From Clostridium sp. (lineage in GTDB: Bacteria > Bacteroidota > Bacteroidia > Bacteroidales > Muribaculaceae): a stretch of DNA of 64,000 bases. The notes below the pieces were generated by a model. The model was given only the letters and a program-made list of their open reading frames with translations, had not been told where the DNA came from and did not search any database. Both the position numbers and the translations under genes were made by a program. The stretch's first letter is position 1. Every line of letters begins with the position of its first letter. Shown here one piece after another: positions 51,094 through 59,771 of this stretch. The DNA is taken from NCBI GenBank assembly GCA_023663805.1, contig JAMPGR010000004.1, positions 1 to 64,000 on the forward strand, written 5' to 3'.

Positions 51094-51135
51094 CGCGACA
51101 GACGGTCATGGAGGAGTCCATGACCGTCTGTCGCG
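51094..51135 (-). terminator. perfect 19-bp hairpin after the Ig-like lipoprotein gene
   Basis: Arms at 51094-51112 and 51117-51135 (CGCGACAGACGGTCATGGA and its exact reverse complement) with loop GGAG, 22 bases after the stop codon of the minus-strand gene ending at 51158. No T-run follows on that strand, so termination may depend on the stem alone, or the element may work in both directions. Confidence 0.65.
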
Positions 51136-51157
51136 TGTTGTATGACTGCCGGGGGGA

Positions 51158-53113
51158 TCAGTTCCAGACCCAGCCTGTGAAGTTGTCGAATGTGACTTTA
51201 GCTTCGCCGTAGCCGGGGATAGTCAGGATTAACTGGCCGTTGACGACAGCCATGCCATCTTCGTTCTCGGTTATCGCGATCGAGCCGCCGGTGACCGTCG
51301 CGTCGTAGTTTCCGTTGAACGAAATGACCGATCCCGGGGTCGGGGTGAAGGTCGAGTAGATGTCGGAGGTCGATACGGCGGGGAATGTCAGAGTCAGCGA
51401 ACTGAACTTGTAGTCCGACTCCGGAAGATCCGTGCCGAGAATCAGTTTGCCATCCTCGAAATAGACACCCATGTCGTCGAGTGTTCCCTTGAAGACCGTG
51501 CCGTCGGGGTTGGCGATCACGCTGATGCCCGTTTCGTCGCTTCGCTTGTCGAGGCCGAAGACCTGGATCTTGGCCGAGCCCTCGGTCACACCCTTGACGA
51601 TGCCGAGCGAAAGATCGGTCGGGTCGGCCTTGGCGGCGACACAACTGTCGCTGGAAACCCAGTCGAGCGGATAGATGTTCGGCGCGCCTGTCGGGGTCGT
51701 CACGTTGACGGTCCATACGGCCTCCTCGCCGACAAAGAGGTTTCGTTTGCCGCCGGTGATGGAGATTGACTTGATACCTTCTGCGACATGGACCGGTATC
51801 GTCAGGGTCTTTCCGTTCGAGGTCAGTGTCAGGTAGGTGTCGCCCGCTTTCAGGCCGGTGATGGCGATGGTGTTACCCTCATATTCGCCGACGCGGACAA
51901 TCTCGGGATCGGCAGCGGTTACGACCGGTTTGTGGTAGCCGTATGACGACATCGGGACGACGCTGGTCGTGATGATACAGAATTTGCCGCTGATCAGGTT
52001 GATCTCTGTTGAGTCGCAAAGAATTTCGTCGACCGGGAAGGTGTTGACATAGTCATAGACGGTGTATGTCGCGGCGAGGGTGTCGCGCGGGGTGGTGAAC
52101 TGGAATTCAGTTTCTCCCTCGGATATACCAGAGCGGACAACGAGAACGGCGTCGAAGCCTGAACCATCGACATAGTCGTTGTAGAGAGCCGAAACGAGAA
52201 CAGAGTTGCCGCTTATGGCCTTCCATTTACATATTTTGTAGGCCTCTTCGATATCCTCGAACGCACCGGTCTGGACATTGACGGCGACGCGGACTGTGTC
52301 GACCTGGTTGACATCCATGATACGCGAATAGGTTGTCGCGTAATACTGCTCGAGGGTGTGGAGTGGCGGACGGGTTCCGATATAATCCATTCCGGCGTAG
52401 TCCGGACCATAGAAGGTAGCGCCTTCGATCGGGGGGAACATATTGATCTGGATTGTTCCTGTCTTGGCTGATGTTCCGCTGCCGATGGTCACGCTGATCT
52501 GTCCCTCGCCGGCCTTGCGCGCGGCGCCATAGTGGACAGCGACAGTTCCGGCTTGTTTGTCGACGTAGAGTGGCTGGGGTTCGTAGGGGGTCAGTCCCTC
52601 GCCTGAGATTTCGTAGGTCGGTTCGTAGTCACAGAGCAGTTCGACAGGTTTTACGGTGAAGACGACCGAGTCGTGGAGGATGTCGTAACTTTTCTGGCTT
52701 GTCATGACGTTCCCGGCGGTGTCGAGCACAGCGATATCCTGCGGGATATTGTTGACGACCGAGACAGTCGCGATTCCATACTTGCCGTTTTTCAGCGTCG
52801 CGCGGAGTTTTGTCGATTTGCCCTGTGCGCCGTCGACCGTGACAAGAAGCGAGTCGTCGACAATCCGGGCGATGTTCTCGTCGTCGACGCTCCAGGTGAC
52901 CGGCGTATTGATCAGATGGCCGCTTTCATTGGTGACGCGTGCGCCGAAACCGACGGTGTCGCCAAGGCAGAGTGTGATCTCTGTCGGCTCCATCTCGATA
53001 TAGATGGCATTTGCGCCTTCGAGGGTGTCATCCTCCGAGCAGGAGGTCGTCAGGCCCCCGAGACCGGCGGCGATAATCGCCGCCGCCATCAGTGATTTGC
53101 TGTATATTTTCAT
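51158..53113 (-). CDS. surface lipoprotein with bacterial Ig-like domains, third gene of a SusCD locus
   Basis: 651 residues. Lipoprotein signal with Cys25 (LTTSCSEDD). Several beta-sandwich modules resembling bacterial Ig-like (Big_2) domains: about 38-115 (MEPTEITLCLGDTVGFGARV, VTWSVDDENIARI) and about 395-545 (ADPEIVRVGEYEGNTIAITG, LDWVSSDSCVAAKADP). The last 110 residues form a separate beta-rich domain. It occupies the place where SusE/SusF-like surface glycan-binding proteins are encoded and may bind the same ligand; the sequence is not SusE. It starts 33 bases after susD. Confidence 0.75.
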   Translation of the reverse strand: MKIYSKSLMAAAIIAAGLGGLTTSCSEDDTLEGANAIYIEMEPTEITLCLGDTVGFGARVTNESGHLINTPVTWSVDDENIARIVDDSLLVTVDGAQGKSTKLRATLKNGKYGIATVSVVNNIPQDIAVLDTAGNVMTSQKSYDILHDSVVFTVKPVELLCDYEPTYEISGEGLTPYEPQPLYVDKQAGTVAVHYGAARKAGEGQISVTIGSGTSAKTGTIQINMFPPIEGATFYGPDYAGMDYIGTRPPLHTLEQYYATTYSRIMDVNQVDTVRVAVNVQTGAFEDIEEAYKICKWKAISGNSVLVSALYNDYVDGSGFDAVLVVRSGISEGETEFQFTTPRDTLAATYTVYDYVNTFPVDEILCDSTEINLISGKFCIITTSVVPMSSYGYHKPVVTAADPEIVRVGEYEGNTIAITGLKAGDTYLTLTSNGKTLTIPVHVAEGIKSISITGGKRNLFVGEEAVWTVNVTTPTGAPNIYPLDWVSSDSCVAAKADPTDLSLGIVKGVTEGSAKIQVFGLDKRSDETGISVIANPDGTVFKGTLDDMGVYFEDGKLILGTDLPESDYKFSSLTLTFPAVSTSDIYSTFTPTPGSVISFNGNYDATVTGGSIAITENEDGMAVVNGQLILTIPGYGEAKVTFDNFTGWVWN

Positions 53114-53146
53114 TGTTGTTGTTCGGATCTGAGATTGTAGAAAAAA

Positions 53147-54889
53147 TTAGAAATTCTTCGGGATGACATACTGGAATCCGTTTTCTTCGCAGACTTCGCC
53201 GCGCTCCTCGGTCTGGATGTCCCAGAAGACACGTGTATAGCCGGTCTGCGGGCCGCCGATAGCCTCGGTCAGCGACTGGAGGTCGAGGGCATTGTTGCCG
53301 TTTTCGACCAGCGGGATGCGACGGATCTGGAGTTCGGTGTCGACGCCGTCCATGTTGTTCAGATAGACGGGGAATAGACGGGGGTAGCCGGTCCGGCGGA
53401 AGTTGGTCCACGCCTCGGCGCTCTGGGGCCAGTTGTTGATATACTTCTGGGTGATGATCTTTTCGAGTTTCAGTTCCTGGGAGTCGTTGTCGTCCCATTT
53501 GACGCCGATTGTGACGCGTCCGGGGGTGTTGTGCATCGACTGATAGGGGTCGACATAGTCGACGGCGGGGAGATCGGTCTGAGCGAGATATTTCTCAATC
53601 TCCGAGTCGTCGATTCCATATTCGCTCATCGTCAGGCGGATTCCCTCTTCGTAGAATTCCTGTGCGGTTCCCCCCATGTTCCAGCCGCGGAGAGCACCCT
53701 CGGCGCGCAGGAAGGAGCATTCGACCCGTTTGAAGAAGTCCTGGTGCATGTAGCGCATATTGCCGCTAAGGGTCGAGAAGGGGCCGTAGCCTTTGACACG
53801 GTCCGTAACGTTCAGGTTTCGGAAGTTGATGCCGGCGCGGATGCCGTAGATTCCGGAGCCCGCGGGGGTGACGATTCCGGTGACACGGTCGGCAATCGAA
53901 TAGGGGTTAGTGTCGAACCACTGTCCGAGAAGCGGGTTGTTGAAGTGCTTCAGGATATTTTCGATAGAGGCCCCGAGACGTAGGTCGTGCCAGGTGTTCG
54001 AAATGAAGTAGAGACAGCAGTCAGACATCTCCTGGTAGTAACCGATATCCTGAGAGTCGGCGGCTGTCAGAACGCCGTCGGCAACGGCGGCTTCGGCGCG
54101 TTCCCGGGCCTTCGCAGCATCATATTTCACGATGTTCATCGCCATACGGAGCTGGATAGAGTTGGCGAATTTGACCCAGCGGATCCAGTCGCCGTTCGAG
54201 ACTGTCTTCTTTCCGACGATATCCTCGATTTTCGAGAGTTCGTCGGCCGAGGGCTGCTGGCGGCGCAGGATTGCCTTGGCGGTGTCGAGTTCCTCGAAGA
54301 TCTGGTTGTAGACGTCGGCGCCCGGCTCGTAGGTCAGAGGGGGGGTAGTCTTTCCGTTTCGCCAGTCGTTGAAGGGGATTGCGCCATAGAAATCGGTCAG
54401 TTCGTGGCCGAGATAGGCCTGGATGATATAGGCGATGGCGCGCCACTCCGGTTTGCCGAATTCGTCGGACCAGCGAATGGCGTTCTTCGAGTTGGTGAAC
54501 ATCTGGGTGTCAATCGGGCCACCGAGATAGTCGTTCGGGTAGGTATAGAGGGTCGGGATTGCTCCGCCGAACGAGAATGTTCCCTTCGAGATTGTCCAGT
54601 AGCCGGCGTAGTTGTCGATATTGTTTGCGCGCTGATACTGGTATTTATGGGGTGCCCAGGTTCCGGTTGGTTCGTGGGAGTAGTTGATCATGAAGGGGAT
54701 GGCGCCGCGGAGTTCTTTTTCGAGCAGTTCGACGTTGTCAGGTTTGGCGTCGGGGTCGGTGATTGTTATGTTCGGGTCGTCGATGACCCAGGGGTAACTG
54801 TCGAGGGCCTTGTCGCCGCAGCCTTGAAGCACAGCCATCGAGCCGAGCATGACCGCCGCCGGAAATATAATGGATTTGTTCAGTTTCAT
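53147..54889 (-). CDS. SusD/RagB-like surface lipoprotein (SusD-like 2 type)
   Basis: 580 residues. Lipoprotein signal with Cys24 (VLQGCGDKAL). Helical pairs such as EWRAIAYIIQAYLGHELTDFYGAIPFNDWR and NGDWIRWVKFANSIQLRMAM match the SusD-like 2 group of outer-membrane ligand-binding lipoproteins. The C-terminal part contains NNWPQSAEAWTNFRRTGYPR, also typical. It should cap the SusC barrel encoded 33 bases upstream. Confidence 0.92.
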   Translation of the reverse strand: MKLNKSIIFPAAVMLGSMAVLQGCGDKALDSYPWVIDDPNITITDPDAKPDNVELLEKELRGAIPFMINYSHEPTGTWAPHKYQYQRANNIDNYAGYWTISKGTFSFGGAIPTLYTYPNDYLGGPIDTQMFTNSKNAIRWSDEFGKPEWRAIAYIIQAYLGHELTDFYGAIPFNDWRNGKTTPPLTYEPGADVYNQIFEELDTAKAILRRQQPSADELSKIEDIVGKKTVSNGDWIRWVKFANSIQLRMAMNIVKYDAAKARERAEAAVADGVLTAADSQDIGYYQEMSDCCLYFISNTWHDLRLGASIENILKHFNNPLLGQWFDTNPYSIADRVTGIVTPAGSGIYGIRAGINFRNLNVTDRVKGYGPFSTLSGNMRYMHQDFFKRVECSFLRAEGALRGWNMGGTAQEFYEEGIRLTMSEYGIDDSEIEKYLAQTDLPAVDYVDPYQSMHNTPGRVTIGVKWDDNDSQELKLEKIITQKYINNWPQSAEAWTNFRRTGYPRLFPVYLNNMDGVDTELQIRRIPLVENGNNALDLQSLTEAIGGPQTGYTRVFWDIQTEERGEVCEENGFQYVIPKNF

Positions 54890-54922
54890 TGTCTGTTTTC
54901 AGTTAATCGATTGGGGGTCGGA

Positions 54923-57900
54923 TTAGAAGTTCAGCTTGAGGGTCAGGGCGTAACTGCGGACGGTCGGGAGAGCATAGCAGTCGATTCCGGAGTAGCCGTT
55001 GGCGGCCGATACGGAGATGTCGGGATCGACCGGAGCGTCCTTATAGATAAAGAAGGCGTTCTTGACGGAGAACTGTGCGGTCAGGGCGCGGTTGTCGCCG
55101 AAGAGTTTAGGGAAGGTGTAACTCAGTGAGATGTCGCGCATGCGGAAGTTGGTTGCGTTATATACGTGGTCTTCCATCGGGAATGCACCGATCGTCGTGT
55201 AGTAGTTCTCGACGCTGATTTTCCGGCCGCTGCCGTCGGGGAGTTCCTTCAGGATATATTCCTTTCCGTTCTGGACGACGCGTTCGCCGTTGAGGCGGTC
55301 ATAGGCTGAACGCTCCGACAGACCGAAGAGGTCGAGGTCAGGCTCGGTCAGCGACATGACCTTGCCGCCGATACGGCCGTCTATCAGGAAGTAGAGTTGG
55401 AAGTTCTTCCAGTTCAGTGTGTTGCTCCATCCGAGGGTAACCGGCGAGGTTGTGTTGCCGACGTATGTCTCGTATTTTCCGGAGGTCATCTGCGGAACGG
55501 CGTTTTCGTAGTCGATTGTGCCGTCGGCGTTGACGCCGTTCAGTTTGATCGTTCCGTCGGCGTTGCGGTCGAAGGAGTTGACATATATGTCGCCGTATCT
55601 CCCTCCCTCGATATACTTGATATGGAAGGCGTTCGGACCCATCTCGACGACATAGGGGGCGCCGCTCTCGGTCTTGTAGGTCTCGAGGATCTTGTTGTCG
55701 TTCCAGGCGATGTTGAAGTTTGTCTGCCAGTTCCAGTCGCGGTTTATCGCCCAGCGGTAGCCGGCCGAGAATTCGAGACCGTAGTTACGTATCTTGCCGG
55801 TGTTTACCGGTTTCGAGCGTCCGTTGGCGGTCGAGACATACATGAACTGGTCTTTCAGGGTCGAGTTATAGTAGGTCAGGTCGAAGTTGAATTTGTTGTT
55901 GAACATCCAGACATCGAGACCGGTCTCGAACGAGGTCGTAGTCTCCGGTTTCGGGTCGTCGAAGAGTTCGGGACGGGCTTCGACGGCGCCGGTCGAGAAG
56001 TTGATCGACTGGCGGCCGAACATCGTGTTCGGGATCGGGTTGCCGACAACCGACCAGCTGCCGCGCCATTTCAACTGGTTCAGCCAGTCGACTCGCGGAA
56101 GAATTTTGTCGAGCAGGACGTTGACGCCGGCCGAGTAGTAGTCGAACGACTTGTAGTTGCCGCCGCCGGTGAACTGCTGGAAGGCCTTTGCCCATTCGAG
56201 ACGGTAGCTTCCGTCGACATAGACGGCGTCGTAGAGTCCGATCGATGCGGTCGCGAACAGAGCCGACGACCAGTCGGTGTAGTCGTAGGAGTCGCTGGCG
56301 GAGGTCGACGATCCGTTCGGGTTGTTCGGGCGGGTTCGCTTGTTGTTCTGCGGTACGAATGCGTTCGGGACGCCCGAGGTGTCGATTGCGGTCGTGATAG
56401 TTGTCGAGCGGCTGTAGTGGCGCGAGAAATTTCCGCCGAGGGCTGCGTTGATGTCGATCTTGTCGCTGAAGCGGTCGTTCCATGTCAGCATGTAGTCGTT
56501 GTAGAGGTCGCTGGTGCGGCTGTGGTTCGAGTAGTATTTGCCGCCGATATAGTCGAAGCCGACTCGGTTCATACCGGCATATTCCTCGTTCAGACCGTCC
56601 TGAAGAACCATGTCGACATTCAGACGGGTCTGGAACTTCAGGTTCTTCCAGATGTCGACGCCGAGGGTGATGTTTCCGAGGATACGGTCGCGTTTGACGA
56701 CGTCGTCATACATGTTCGCAACCCAGTAGGGGTTGTTCAGATACTGGTCATACCAGTACCATGTCTGGACCGGCTGACCGACGAGTTTCGGGTTGCCGAT
56801 CTGCGGGTCGCTGACGATGTTGTCGGCCATGGTGCCGGGGTGCTGGTAGTGGTTCTTGAAGTAGCGCATGTCGACATCGCCCGGGGTGCGGTAGAGGGCG
56901 TAGAGGGCGCTGAGGGCCTTGCCGACTATCGGGGCGTTTTCGGTCTTCTGGTTGATCCAGTTCAGCGAGGTCGTTATGTTCAGGCGCTTGTTCAGCAGCG
57001 AGAAACTTTCCTTGAGCGTCACGTTGTGGCGGAGGAAGTTGTTGTTCGGGATCATGCCCTGCTGCCAGGTGTTGTTATAGGAGAAGTAGGTGCGCGAGGC
57101 TTCGGTTCCGCCGTTCAGCGTAACGCCGTTGTTCAGGGTGACACCGGTTCGGAAGTAGTCGGCCATCGCGTCGCGCCCGACGCTCATCATGTAGGGGCTG
57201 GCGGCGAGTTCGTCGGCGCTGCGCGATCCGATCTGCGGACCCCAGGCGCTCCATTGTCCCCCTTCCGACAGACCGAAGACCTTCTGTGTCCGCGGATACA
57301 TCGCCTTTGTGTCGATCGAGGTCGAACTCGAGATGTCGACGCGGACTGTTCCGGCCGAGCCCTGGCGGGTCGTGATGACGATGACGCCGTTGTTTGCGGC
57401 CGAGCCGTAGAGCGCGGCGGCGTTCGGGCCTTTCAGGATCGTCATGTTCTCGATATCCTCGGGGTTGATTGTCGACAGGAGGTCGTCGCCGGAGCGCCCG
57501 CCGCCGTTGATGATTCCGTCTTCGACCTGGGATCCCATACCGTTCGACAGCGGAACACCGTCGAGGACGATCAGCGGCTGGTTCGTGCCGAGAATCGAGG
57601 TCGAGCCGCGGAGAACGATGCGCGATGCGCCGCCGCCGGCGCCGGAGTTGTTCGGCGTGATCGTCAGGCCGGCACTCTTGCCCTGGAGTGAGTTGATAAA
57701 GTTGTTGTCTTTGATTCGGGTGACTTCGTCGCTCTTGATTGTCTGGGCGGCGTAGGTCAGGGTCTTGGCCTCGCGCTGGATGCCCATGGCGGTCACGACG
57801 ACTTCGCCGAGCTGCTGGGCGTTGGTTTCGAGTTTGACTGTCAGCGGAGTTCCTTTCCATTCGACGACCTGCTCGATATAGCCGACGGCCGTGACGCGGA

Positions 57901-58162
57901 GTTTCGAGCCGATTTTGACATTCTTGATCGAGAATTCACCGTCGATGTTTGTTGCGGCGCCGTTGGCGGGATTGCTGACTTCGACAACCGACGCGCCGAT
58001 CATCGGCTCGTCCATCTCGTCGTAGATGACGCCTGTGGCTGTTGTAGACGCCTGTTCCGCGGCCGCCGCCGGAGCGGCGTGCAACGTCAGCGGCAGCGAT
58101 CCCGGTATCAGGAAGGCTGCGGCCAGCAGAATCTTGCCTACAGAGTTGATTGGTTTTAGCAT
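54923..58162 (-). CDS. SusC/RagA-type TonB-linked outer-membrane transporter
   Basis: 1079 residues. Signal peptide (about 1-30), carboxypeptidase-D-regulatory-like domain (about 40-112, GVIYDEMDEPMIGASVVEVS), plug (about 115-270, with LGEVVVTAMGIQREAKTLTY and GPNAAALYGSAANNGVIVIT) and a barrel ending LTLKLNF. The plug sequence TAMGIQREAKTL resembles the SusC subgroup that pairs with SusD-like 2 proteins. The ligand is unknown; no carbohydrate-active enzyme gene is next to it. First gene of the susC-susD-Ig lipoprotein operon. Confidence 0.95.
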   Translation of the reverse strand: MLKPINSVGKILLAAAFLIPGSLPLTLHAAPAAAAEQASTTATGVIYDEMDEPMIGASVVEVSNPANGAATNIDGEFSIKNVKIGSKLRVTAVGYIEQVVEWKGTPLTVKLETNAQQLGEVVVTAMGIQREAKTLTYAAQTIKSDEVTRIKDNNFINSLQGKSAGLTITPNNSGAGGGASRIVLRGSTSILGTNQPLIVLDGVPLSNGMGSQVEDGIINGGGRSGDDLLSTINPEDIENMTILKGPNAAALYGSAANNGVIVITTRQGSAGTVRVDISSSTSIDTKAMYPRTQKVFGLSEGGQWSAWGPQIGSRSADELAASPYMMSVGRDAMADYFRTGVTLNNGVTLNGGTEASRTYFSYNNTWQQGMIPNNNFLRHNVTLKESFSLLNKRLNITTSLNWINQKTENAPIVGKALSALYALYRTPGDVDMRYFKNHYQHPGTMADNIVSDPQIGNPKLVGQPVQTWYWYDQYLNNPYWVANMYDDVVKRDRILGNITLGVDIWKNLKFQTRLNVDMVLQDGLNEEYAGMNRVGFDYIGGKYYSNHSRTSDLYNDYMLTWNDRFSDKIDINAALGGNFSRHYSRSTTITTAIDTSGVPNAFVPQNNKRTRPNNPNGSSTSASDSYDYTDWSSALFATASIGLYDAVYVDGSYRLEWAKAFQQFTGGGNYKSFDYYSAGVNVLLDKILPRVDWLNQLKWRGSWSVVGNPIPNTMFGRQSINFSTGAVEARPELFDDPKPETTTSFETGLDVWMFNNKFNFDLTYYNSTLKDQFMYVSTANGRSKPVNTGKIRNYGLEFSAGYRWAINRDWNWQTNFNIAWNDNKILETYKTESGAPYVVEMGPNAFHIKYIEGGRYGDIYVNSFDRNADGTIKLNGVNADGTIDYENAVPQMTSGKYETYVGNTTSPVTLGWSNTLNWKNFQLYFLIDGRIGGKVMSLTEPDLDLFGLSERSAYDRLNGERVVQNGKEYILKELPDGSGRKISVENYYTTIGAFPMEDHVYNATNFRMRDISLSYTFPKLFGDNRALTAQFSVKNAFFIYKDAPVDPDISVSAANGYSGIDCYALPTVRSYALTLKLNF

Positions 58163-58249
58163 AAGGTATCGTTCTATTGATGATGATTATATTTTCAGGC
58201 AGTATACGCTCCCCGGCGGCATAACAGCCACTTCCGGGACATTTGGTTG

Positions 58250-58257
58250 CAAAATTA
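58250..58257 (-). promoter_or_regulatory. -7 element of the second SusCD locus
   Basis: TAATTTTG on the minus strand, 87 bases before the susC start, a leader length like that of the first locus. No palindrome comparable to 27917-27948 is seen here. Confidence 0.55.
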
Positions 58258-58343
58258 ACTATTTTAGACAATATCTCGGGAGGCTTTGGCAAAAAAAATG
58301 TTAATAATTCGCGCCGCGAAACGTTAATCCCCCTTTATTTCAT

Positions 58344-58351
58344 TAACTTTG
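58344..58351 (+). promoter_or_regulatory. -7 element of the DUF3822-rsmD operon
   Basis: TAACTTTG lies only 9 bases before ATG 58361, so the transcript would have a very short or absent leader. No spaced -33 TTTG is found. Confidence 0.5.
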
Positions 58352-58360
58352 TCTCCCGTT

Positions 58361-59191
58361 ATGGAAAATTCGACTCTGATACCCCCGATGTTCGACAATC
58401 CGGCCGACTGGCGTCTGTTGATGCGCGTCGACCCCGACGATTCGTTTATCGCTCTGGCTTACGCGCCTTCGCGTCCCGGAACGGCCCGTTGCTGCCGCGT
58501 CGGGCTCCAGCAGTCGGAGTCGTCGCCTCTGGCTGCGGTCGAGGAGGCGGTCTATGCCAACCCGGCGCTGACCCAGTGTGAGTTCGGCGAGATGGTCTGT
58601 GTCGTTGCCGATGCTCCGGTCGCGTTTCTTCCGCCGGGTCTCGGGGTGGGGGAGACCGAGTCGCTCTTCCGTCGAGTCCACCCCGACTGCGACGGTCAGA
58701 TCCGCGTCGTCGCGACGGGGTTGCGAAACGCCGTCGCCGCTTTTTCGGTCGATTCGTCGCTGGAGCCCTTCCTCGGCCGTACGTTCTACGGTGTCACTCT
58801 GACGACTCCGCTCGCGCTCCTCTGCCGACGCTTCGCCGCCGGGTCGGCCCGCGGAAACGACCGGAAGATGTATCTGAATTTCCGGAGCGGCCATATCGAC
58901 TTGATTGTGATTGACCGCGGCTCGCTCGAGATGGCTAATTCGTTCGCTGTCGGGTCTGCAGATGACGCCGCCTACTATGTCCTGGCGGCCCGGCGGTTGC
59001 TCGGTCTCGACAGCGCCGGCGATCCGCTGATGGTTTCGGGTGAGAGCCCCCTGAAGGCCGCGACGGTCGCTACGCTGCGTCGCTTCGTAGCGGCCGTACG
59101 TCCGGTCATATTCCCCTCCGATCTCCATGCCGAGGGACTCCGACCCGAGGATATCCCCTTCGACCTGGCAGCTCTGGCCTTGATGCAGTAA
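58361..59191 (+). CDS. DUF3822 family protein
   Basis: 276 residues from ATG 58361; an earlier TTG at 58349 overlaps the -7 element and is rejected as start. The protein shows FVAVSFGIVCVVADAPVAFLP-like and MYLNFRSGHIDLIVIDRG segments, a duplicated actin/ASKHA-like fold typical of DUF3822, and YYVLAARRLLGLDSAGDPLM. The family is restricted to Bacteroidota, usually upstream of rsmD as here (21 bases). Function unknown; a role in RNA modification or ribosome biogenesis is only suggested by the neighbour. Confidence 0.82.
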   Translation: MENSTLIPPMFDNPADWRLLMRVDPDDSFIALAYAPSRPGTARCCRVGLQQSESSPLAAVEEAVYANPALTQCEFGEMVCVVADAPVAFLPPGLGVGETESLFRRVHPDCDGQIRVVATGLRNAVAAFSVDSSLEPFLGRTFYGVTLTTPLALLCRRFAAGSARGNDRKMYLNFRSGHIDLIVIDRGSLEMANSFAVGSADDAAYYVLAARRLLGLDSAGDPLMVSGESPLKAATVATLRRFVAAVRPVIFPSDLHAEGLRPEDIPFDLAALALMQ

Positions 59192-59212
59192 CCGTTAACG
59201 CAAAAAAAACTG

Positions 59213-59767
59213 ATGAGAATCATACGAGGAAAATACGGGCGACGACGTTTCGCCGTCCCGACGAACATAACCGCGCGCCCGACGACAGATTTCGCGCGCG
59301 AAAATATCTTTAACGTAATCGAAAACCTGACCGACATCGAGGGCATACGCGCTCTCGACCTGTTTGCCGGAACCGGGGCGATCACTTTCGAACTGCTCTC
59401 GCGCGGCGCGGCGTCGGTCACGGCCGTCGAGAAGGCTTCGACCCAGGCGGTTTTCATCCGGAAGGTCGCCGCCCAGCTCGGCGAGGAGAACCTCCGGCTC
59501 GTCCGCGGCGATGTGCGCCGCTACCTCGCGGCCGGGGCGGAGGGAAACGGATCGTTCGACCTGATTTTCGCCGATCCCCCCTACGATCTGGCTGATTTCG
59601 ACCAGATCGCGGCGACGGTTCTCGATTCGGGGATGATCGCTCCGGGCGGCCTCTTTATCCTCGAACACAACGCCCGCCACGACTACTCCTACCATCCCTG
59701 GTTTCTCCAGCACCGCGCCTACGGCAGCGTCAACTTCTCGATCTTCCGCCGGCCCGAAGAGGCCTGA
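59213..59767 (+). CDS. rsmD: 16S rRNA (guanine966-N2)-methyltransferase RsmD-like
   Basis: 184 residues. The N-terminus MRIIRGKYGRRRFAVP is the RsmD start; SAM-binding motif I is RALDLFAGTGAITFE (about 47-60) and the catalytic DPPY is at residues 121-124. It methylates a 16S rRNA guanine in the assembled 30S subunit. It ends 5 bases before the convergent porU gene. Confidence 0.94.
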   Translation: MRIIRGKYGRRRFAVPTNITARPTTDFARENIFNVIENLTDIEGIRALDLFAGTGAITFELLSRGAASVTAVEKASTQAVFIRKVAAQLGEENLRLVRGDVRRYLAAGAEGNGSFDLIFADPPYDLADFDQIAATVLDSGMIAPGGLFILEHNARHDYSYHPWFLQHRAYGSVNFSIFRRPEEA

Positions 59768-59771
59768 CAGG

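Noticed and set aside
55397-57691. 764-codon plus-strand frame opposite susC
   Set aside because: Entirely antisense to a well-supported SusC gene, with low-complexity valine/arginine-rich translation.
28001-58162. The two SusC genes as a recent duplication because both encode 1079 residues
   Set aside because: The plug and barrel sequences differ throughout and the SusD partners belong to different groups; equal length is coincidence.
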